From Galbibacter sp038433465 (GTDB taxonomy: Bacteria; Bacteroidota; Bacteroidia; Flavobacteriales; Flavobacteriaceae), in NCBI RefSeq assembly GCF_038433465.1, contig NZ_JAESVF010000002.1:62001-126000 (forward strand): a stretch of 64,000 bases of DNA, written 5' to 3'. Below are positions 58,763 through 64,000 of the stretch, one piece after another. The notes under the pieces were generated by a model, which saw nothing but the letters and a program-made list of their open reading frames with translations, ran no database searches and was not told where the DNA came from. The position numbers and the translations under genes are program-made. Within the stretch, counting starts at the first letter, position 1. Each line of letters opens with the position of its first letter.

Positions 58763-59658
58763 TATTTAAAAAGTTTTGTGAGGCGTATAAAGTCTTCTTT
58801 TGAATGAAATGGGATGATAAATTTACCTTTTCCATTCTTAGCTACTTTAACGTCTACTTTAGAAGAAAAGTATTCGGTAAGCTCTTCAATATTCTTCGAG
58901 ATGTATTCTGGAACATCAGAAGTGGTAGCTTTTTCAGTTTTTTGTTCTTTCCCAGTTTGGTATTCGCGTACCAATTTTTCAGTTTCTCTTACTGATAAAT
59001 TGTTGGTAATTACCTTTTCGTAAATAGCCAACTGGTCTTTTTTGTTTTCGATATTAATTAAAGCTCTACCGTGCCCCATGCTTACAAAACCATCGCGCAT
59101 TCCTGTTTGGATAATTGGATCTAGTTTTAGTAAACGTAGGTAATTTGTAATGGTCGAACGTTTCTTTCCTACACGGTCGCTTAATTGCTCTTGCGTGATG
59201 TTAATTTCATCAATAAGACGTTGGTAGGATAAAGATATCTCGATAGGGTCGAGGTCTTGGCGTTGAATGTTTTCAACAAGTGCCATTTCCAACGACTCTT
59301 GGTCGTTTGCAATTCGGATATACGCTGGAATGGTTTCCAAACCAGCAAGTTTAGAAGCTCTTAAACGGCGTTCACCAGATACCAATTGGTATTTGTTGAA
59401 TTCCATTTTTCGAACGGTAATTGGTTGAATTACCCCTAATTCTTTAATCGAAATAGAAAGTTCTTGTAATGCTTCTTCGTTAAAATTTGTACGCGGTTGA
59501 AACGGATTGACTTCGATGGCATCGATGTCCAATTCTACAATACTACCAACTACTTTGTCTGCATTTTTATCAGAAGCCGATTTGATATCGTTTTCTGGGT
59601 CTTTTAATAAAGCAGATAATCCTCTTCCTAAAGCTTGTTTTTTTGTTGCCTTTGCCAT
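58762..59658 (-). CDS. parB: Chromosome partitioning protein ParB
   Basis: A 298-residue CTP-dependent DNA clamp that binds parS sites and helps chromosome segregation. It has the N-terminal box L-G-R-G-L-S-A-L, the CTP-binding G-E-R-R-x-R-A motif (about 115-121), and a helix-turn-helix (I-T-Q-E-Q-L-S-D-R-V-G-K-K-R). It begins immediately after the parA stop with no gap. I saw no full parS-like palindrome in the window by eye. Confidence 0.96.
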   Translation of the reverse strand: MAKATKKQALGRGLSALLKDPENDIKSASDKNADKVVGSIVELDIDAIEVNPFQPRTNFNEEALQELSISIKELGVIQPITVRKMEFNKYQLVSGERRLRASKLAGLETIPAYIRIANDQESLEMALVENIQRQDLDPIEISLSYQRLIDEINITQEQLSDRVGKKRSTITNYLRLLKLDPIIQTGMRDGFVSMGHGRALINIENKKDQLAIYEKVITNNLSVRETEKLVREYQTGKEQKTEKATTSDVPEYISKNIEELTEYFSSKVDVKVAKNGKGKFIIPFHSKEDFIRLTKLFK

Positions 59659-60432
59659 CTAAACTGTTTGCTTATTCTTTTTAATCACTTCGTGCGCCAA
59701 GCTTAGGTAGTTTGTAGCTCCTTTACTTGTAGCGTCATAATTAATAATCGTTTCTCCATAACTTGGTGCTTCACTTAAACGAACATTTCGTTGGATAATG
59801 GTATCAAAAACCATTTCACTAAAGTGTTTTTGCACTTCTTCTACCACTTGGTTAGAAAGCCTTAATCTCGAATCGTACATTGTAAGAAGTAAACCTTCAA
59901 TGTCTAGATTTGGATTGTGTATTTTCTGAACACTTTTAATGGTGTTTAATAGCTTCCCGAGTCCTTCTAATGCAAAATATTCACATTGAATAGGAATAAT
60001 TACCGAGTCGGATGCGGTTAAAGCATTAAGGGTTAATAACCCAAGAGAAGGAGCACAATCAATTAAAATATAATCGTAAGAATCCTTTAGTTTTTCTATA
60101 GCTTTAGCCATCATATACTCTCTTGCATCTTTGTCTACCAATTCAATTTCGATAGCTACAAGGTCAATATGAGCAGGTATTAAGTCAACGTTTGGGGAAT
60201 CCGTTTTGATAATAGTTTCTTCTGCTGTAACAGAATGCTCTAATAATTGATATGTACCTCCTTCAACCGATTCAACATCTATTCCAAGACCAGAAGTAGC
60301 ATTTGCCTGAGGATCTGCATCGATAAGCAGTACTTTCTTTTCTAGTACTCCTAAGGAAGCAGCTAGGTTTACTGATGTTGTAGTTTTTCCAACACCACCT
60401 TTTTGATTAGCTACAGCAATGACTTTGCCCAT
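59659..60432 (-). CDS. parA: Chromosome partitioning ATPase ParA (Soj)
   Basis: A 257-residue Walker-type ATPase that partners ParB to position the origin region. The deviant Walker A is K-G-G-V-G-K-T-T (11-18), then D-A-D-P-Q-A-N-A-T-S-G-L and D-C-A-P-S-L-G-L-L-T as Walker B. It is the first gene of the parA-parB-DUF5683-dapB-lepB-wbqC-DUF6122 run. The 240-base upstream gap (60433-60672) is AT-rich with no clear TAnnTTTG on this strand; no gene or RNA is seen in it. Confidence 0.97.
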   Translation of the reverse strand: MGKVIAVANQKGGVGKTTTSVNLAASLGVLEKKVLLIDADPQANATSGLGIDVESVEGGTYQLLEHSVTAEETIIKTDSPNVDLIPAHIDLVAIEIELVDKDAREYMMAKAIEKLKDSYDYILIDCAPSLGLLTLNALTASDSVIIPIQCEYFALEGLGKLLNTIKSVQKIHNPNLDIEGLLLTMYDSRLRLSNQVVEEVQKHFSEMVFDTIIQRNVRLSEAPSYGETIINYDATSKGATNYLSLAHEVIKKNKQTV

Positions 60433-60672
60433 GTTTAAAATTCGATTTAAGTAAGGTAAATTTTGTTAGGTAAAAATACAACTATTTGCGAGTTTTGAAA
60501 ATGAATTTTGTTAACAGTTATTCAACAGTCAATTTTATATGAAAATTGAGTTCATTAGCTATTTGAAATTCAAGATTTTTAAAATGAAAATTCAATAGTT
60601 AGTATTCAGTAAAAAACTTCAGTGTTGATACTCAATCTAACAATTAAACAACTTAACAATTTTTCAAAATGA

Positions 60673-61554
60673 TTACTTTGACTTTTTGCTTCGAATCATA
60701 GCCTCTAGCATGTCCCACATTTCTTCAGGAACTGCTTCAAGTAAGTTAAATTGTCCCGCACCTTTAAGCCATTCACCACCGTCGAGTGTAATTACTTCTC
60801 CATTGAGGTATGCACCAAAATCAGAAACCATATACGCAGCCAGATTTGCCAATTCTTGATGATCACCAACACGTTTTAGCGGTACTTTTTTAGCCAAATC
60901 GAACTTCTCTTTTAAATCTCCTGGTAAAAGTCTGTCCCAAGCACCTTTGGTAGGGAAGGGACCTGGAGCGATGGCGTTAAAACGCATGCCGTATTTTGCC
61001 CATTCAACAGCCAAACTTCGTGTGAGTGCCAGTACTCCAGCCTTTGCTGTAGCCGATGGAACTACGTAAGCAGAACCTGTCCAAGCATAGGTAGTTACAA
61101 TGTTTAAAACATTGGTGTTTTCTTGTTTGGTGTCTATCCAATGTTTCCCAAAAGCAAGCGTGCAATTTTTTGTTCCTTTCAACACAATATCGATGATGGT
61201 ATCGAATGCATTAGCAGAGAGTCTTTCGGTAGGAGAAATAAAATTCCCAGCTGCATTGTTGAGTAATACATCTACTTTTCCAAACTCAGCAATAACTTTG
61301 TCGCGCATCGCTTCAACTTGGTCGTAATGACGAACATCGCAAGCCACTGCCAAGCAAGTTCCTCCAGTCTCGGATTCTAGCTCTTTGGCGGTGTTTTCTA
61401 ATTTTTCCAAACTTCTAGAAGTGATGGCAACTTTAGCACCAAGTTCTAAAAAATACTTGGTCATGGCTTTTCCTAAACCGCTTCCGCCACCAGTTACAAC
61501 TATTGTTTTTCCTTCAAGTGCACCGTCACGGAGCATTTTATCTGTGTATTTCAT
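60673..61554 (-). CDS. Short-chain dehydrogenase of dienoyl-/enoyl-CoA reductase type
   Basis: A 293-residue NADP-type SDR. It has T-G-G-G-S-G-L-G-K-A (21-30), N-N-A-A-G-N (the N-A-G position), and the active-site segment V-V-P-S-A-T-A-K-A-G-V, where the usual Tyr of YxxxK is replaced but the lysine is kept. This is the pattern of 2,4-dienoyl-CoA reductase and peroxisomal enoyl-CoA reductase members, not ordinary alcohol dehydrogenases. It lies 20 bases after the methylmalonyl-CoA mutase large subunit, which fits acyl-CoA metabolism. Substrate inferred only. Confidence 0.87.
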   Translation of the reverse strand: MKYTDKMLRDGALEGKTIVVTGGGSGLGKAMTKYFLELGAKVAITSRSLEKLENTAKELESETGGTCLAVACDVRHYDQVEAMRDKVIAEFGKVDVLLNNAAGNFISPTERLSANAFDTIIDIVLKGTKNCTLAFGKHWIDTKQENTNVLNIVTTYAWTGSAYVVPSATAKAGVLALTRSLAVEWAKYGMRFNAIAPGPFPTKGAWDRLLPGDLKEKFDLAKKVPLKRVGDHQELANLAAYMVSDFGAYLNGEVITLDGGEWLKGAGQFNLLEAVPEEMWDMLEAMIRSKKSK

Positions 61555-61574
61555 GTGTTTTTTCTTTAAAAATT

Positions 61575-63707
61575 TTATGCTGATTCATCTATCAGAATTT
61601 CTAAAATTTGAATAGCAGCATCGCTTACTTTTGTTCCAGGTCCGAATACAGCCAAAGCGCCAGCGTCGAATAAATAACTGTAATCTTGCTTCGGAATTAC
61701 ACCGCCTACAATAACCATAATGTCGTCGCGTCCATACGAGTGTAGCGCTTTTATAACTTCTGGTACCAGTGTTTTATGTCCTGCTGCCAAAGAGGAAACG
61801 CCCAATACATGAACATCATTTTCCACTGCTTGCTTCGCAGCTTCTTGCGGGGTTTGAAATAACGGACCTATATCTACATCAAAACCGATGTCGGCATAGC
61901 CAGTCGCAACCACTTTTGCACCACGATCGTGTCCATCTTGTCCCATTTTCGCAACTAAAATTCTCGGACGTCGTCCTTCTTGTTTTGCGAATTTATCGGC
62001 AAGTGCTCTTGCTTTTTCAAAGCTATTATCTTCTTTTACTTCTCTTGAATACACTCCGCTAAACGATTGAATTTTTGCTTTATATCTTCCAAAAACAGCT
62101 TCTAAAGCAGATGAAATTTCTCCTAAAGTTGCTCGGTTCTTGGCTGCTTCTATTGCTAAAGCTAATAAATTATTTTCTCCCGATTCAGCAGATTGTGATA
62201 ATTTTAAGAGCGAAGCTTTTACCGCCTCCTCATTTCTTGTAGATTTTAATTGCTGAAGGCGTTCTATTTGTTGCTTTCGAACTGTTTGATTGTCTACTTC
62301 CAATATTTGAAGTAAATCTTCCTTGGCTAATTTGTATTTGTTGACCCCAACAATAATATCTTGATTGCTGTCAATTCGTGCTTGTTTTTTGGCCGCAGCT
62401 TGCTCAATTCGCATTTTCGGAATACCAGCTTCAATAGCTTTGGTCATACCGCCTAAAGCTTCAATTTCTTCAATGAGTTTCCAAGCTTTGTTTGCTATTT
62501 CATTTGTTAAGTTTTCTACATAAAAACTACCCGCCCAAGGGTCGACTGTTTTGGTTATTTGTGTTTCTTCTTGTAAAAAAAGTTGGGTATTTCGTGCAAT
62601 TCTTGCCGAAAAATCGGTTGGAAGTGCAATGGCCTCGTCCAAAGCATTGGTGTGTAACGATTGTGTACCGCCAAATGCTGCGGCGGTAGCTTCAATACAC
62701 GTACGAGCAACATTATTAAACGGGTCTTGCTCGGTTAAACTCCATCCGCTAGTTTGACAATGTGTACGAAGTGATAACGATTTTTCATTCTTCGGATTAA
62801 ATTGCTTTACCAATTTTGCCCAAAGCATTCGAGCAGCTCTCATTTTGGCAATTTCCATAAAATGATTCATCCCAATTCCCCAGAAAAAAGAAATACGAGG
62901 AGCAAACGTGTCGATATCCATCCCTGCTTTTATCCCTGTTTTTATATATTCTAAACCATCGGCAAGGGTGTAAGCAAGTTCAATTTCGGCCGTAGCTCCT
63001 GCTTCTTGCATATGGTAACCCGAAATACTAATGGAATTGAATTTTGGCATGTTTTTGCTGGTGTATTCAAAAATATCAGCAATAATTTTCATGGATGGCG
63101 TTGGCGGATAAATATAGGTGTTCCTCACCATGAATTCTTTTAAAATATCATTCTGAATGGTTCCCGAAAGGTCTTTTAAAGCAACACCTTGCTCTTGCGC
63201 TGCTACAATGTAAAACGCCATAATAGGGAGTACAGCACCATTCATAGTCATGGAAACCGACATTTTATCGAGTGGAATTTGGTCGAAAAGCACTTTCATG
63301 TCTTCAACCGAATCGATGGCAACGCCCGCTTTTCCTACATCACCAATAACACGTTCGTGGTCTGAATCGTAACCGCGATGGGTTGCCAAATCGAAGGCAA
63401 CGGATAATCCTTTTTGTCCAGCAGCCAAATTTCTTCTGTAAAAAGCGTTGCTTTCTTCCGCAGTAGAAAATCCTGCATACTGCCTAATTGTCCATGGTTT
63501 TCTAACATACATGGTTGTGTACGGACCTCTTAAAAATGGAGGAAATCCAGCAGCAAAGTTTAAATGTTTTATAGGCAAAAGGTCTTTCGGTTGGTAAACC
63601 GATTTTACAGCAATACCTTCGGCGGTTTCAAATACTTCGTTAGATTCGAATTGATTTGATGAAACCGATTTTTTTAAACTGATATGTTGTAGGTCTTTTC
63701 GCTTCAT
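61575..63707 (-). CDS. mutB: Methylmalonyl-CoA mutase large (alpha) subunit
   Basis: A 710-residue B12-dependent enzyme interconverting methylmalonyl-CoA and succinyl-CoA. The N-terminal barrel contains F-P-P-F-L-R-G-P-Y-T-T-M-Y and T-C-I-E-A-T-A-A-A-F-G-G-T-Q-S-L-H-T-N; the C-terminal cobalamin domain has D-G-H-D-R-G (591-596) with the ligand His593, and G-P-G-T-K near the end. It overlaps the small-subunit gene by 4 bases (ATGA). Function in propionate or branched-chain catabolism is inferred from the family. Confidence 0.97.
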   Translation of the reverse strand: MKRKDLQHISLKKSVSSNQFESNEVFETAEGIAVKSVYQPKDLLPIKHLNFAAGFPPFLRGPYTTMYVRKPWTIRQYAGFSTAEESNAFYRRNLAAGQKGLSVAFDLATHRGYDSDHERVIGDVGKAGVAIDSVEDMKVLFDQIPLDKMSVSMTMNGAVLPIMAFYIVAAQEQGVALKDLSGTIQNDILKEFMVRNTYIYPPTPSMKIIADIFEYTSKNMPKFNSISISGYHMQEAGATAEIELAYTLADGLEYIKTGIKAGMDIDTFAPRISFFWGIGMNHFMEIAKMRAARMLWAKLVKQFNPKNEKSLSLRTHCQTSGWSLTEQDPFNNVARTCIEATAAAFGGTQSLHTNALDEAIALPTDFSARIARNTQLFLQEETQITKTVDPWAGSFYVENLTNEIANKAWKLIEEIEALGGMTKAIEAGIPKMRIEQAAAKKQARIDSNQDIIVGVNKYKLAKEDLLQILEVDNQTVRKQQIERLQQLKSTRNEEAVKASLLKLSQSAESGENNLLALAIEAAKNRATLGEISSALEAVFGRYKAKIQSFSGVYSREVKEDNSFEKARALADKFAKQEGRRPRILVAKMGQDGHDRGAKVVATGYADIGFDVDIGPLFQTPQEAAKQAVENDVHVLGVSSLAAGHKTLVPEVIKALHSYGRDDIMVIVGGVIPKQDYSYLFDAGALAVFGPGTKVSDAAIQILEILIDESA

Positions 63708-64000
63708 TTAGTCTCCATTTTGAGGCGTTCCTGTTCTATTTTTTCTGCAAGTCGACGTGGAATAATTGGCTCGATAAGTGTTTTACGAACTTCAGTTTTA
63801 ACAAAAGGGTAGAGTTCCAAGGTTTCCTGAATTTTCTCTTCCTTGTTTTGGTATTTGTTTGACCCTACAAGAACCAATTCTTTTTCATCAAATTCACTTT
63901 GAGAAGCATTGGCACTTTCTTTTATTTTCTTCTGAATGATATGCTCTTTTAGTTGAACTAAAAAGCCTCCGCCTGCTTCAATTTGCTTAAAGATGGAGAG
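63704..64000 (-). CDS. mutA: Methylmalonyl-CoA mutase small (beta) subunit, C-terminal part (start outside window)
   Basis: Reading the minus strand from the window edge gives about 98 residues ending in TGA at 63704-63706. They include E-A-G-G-G-F, I-Q-K-K-I-K-E-S-A, E-L-V-L-V-G-S-N-K-Y-Q-N and F-V-K-T-E-V-R. The G-x-N-K-Y-x-N block is typical of the small, B12-free subunit of the two-subunit mutase, which forms a heterodimer with the large one. The stop overlaps the large-subunit ATG. The N-terminus lies beyond the end of the window. Confidence 0.88.
   Translation of the reverse strand, partial: LSIFKQIEAGGGFLVQLKEHIIQKKIKESANASQSEFDEKELVLVGSNKYQNKEEKIQETLELYPFVKTEVRKTLIEPIIPRRLAEKIEQERLKMETK

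Noticed and set aside
58762..60672. parS site near parAB
   Set aside because: No TGTTTCACGTGAAACA-like palindrome was noticed by eye; a pattern search would be decisive.

Overview
The window is chromosomal DNA from a Flavobacteriaceae-type Bacteroidetes bacterium. The evidence is a gliding-motility lipoprotein (GldI), a DUF349 protein, a cyclophilin-FKBP fusion lipoprotein, a two-subunit methylmalonyl-CoA mutase, low G+C, and repeated TAnnTTTG (-7 box of the Bacteroidetes primary sigma factor) upstream of genes. No rRNA, tRNA, CRISPR array, prophage or transposase gene was seen.

Layout. 1-8412 (+) is the end of a surface-polysaccharide cluster: a cut SGNH-like protein, a flippase, three Wzy/WaaL-like membrane proteins, a DUF115/MptE-like protein, a WecG/TagA glycosyltransferase and a WecA-type initiating transferase. 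Its first 6 kb look clearly more AT-rich than the rest. 8509-27507 (-) is housekeeping: a TPR histidine kinase, DUF349, two tandem DUF368 lipid-carrier transporters with aroE, a TPR protein, OstA-like plus aminotransferase, fur-purA, relA/spoT, and trmH-like plus M48 protease. 27765-32870 (+) is a TetR-ABC-HlyD-TolC export operon whose ABC ATPase has lost several motifs. 32941-38952 (-) holds two amidohydrolase proteins, a GIY-YIG gene flanked by palindromic repeats, and DUF3810. 39352-45502 has pepD, the nrnA-gldI-PPIase operon, a PhoD-like lipoprotein and ndk. 45562-47566 (-) holds recF, a lipocalin-like lipoprotein and a DUF721/DciA-like protein. 47763-54485 (+) has a TPR membrane protein, ribH, a small membrane protein, mutL, two rhomboids and an exo-endo-phosphatase. 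54534-60432 (-) is parA-parB-DUF5683-dapB-lepB-wbqC-DUF6122. 60673-64000 (-) is methylmalonyl-CoA mutase with an SDR of dienoyl-CoA-reductase type.

Common themes. Many genes serve the envelope: glycan assembly and lipid-carrier recycling (wecA, flippase, DUF368 pair), LPS transport (OstA-like), signal peptidase, export, and periplasmic folding. Others cover stringent response, DNA repair and segregation, and propionyl/methylmalonyl-CoA metabolism.

The most interesting non-genic signal is a set of short palindromic and tandem repeats in several intergenic gaps (8440-8500, 12810-13210, 34331-34775, 39040-39310, 40855-40948, 46437-46480, 52363-52500). One set brackets, and partly encodes, a small GIY-YIG nuclease gene, which suggests a possible REP/RAYT-like relationship. 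Among proteins, the degenerate ABC ATPase, a MutL lacking endonuclease motifs, and amidohydrolase domains lacking the HxH metal site deserve a second look.
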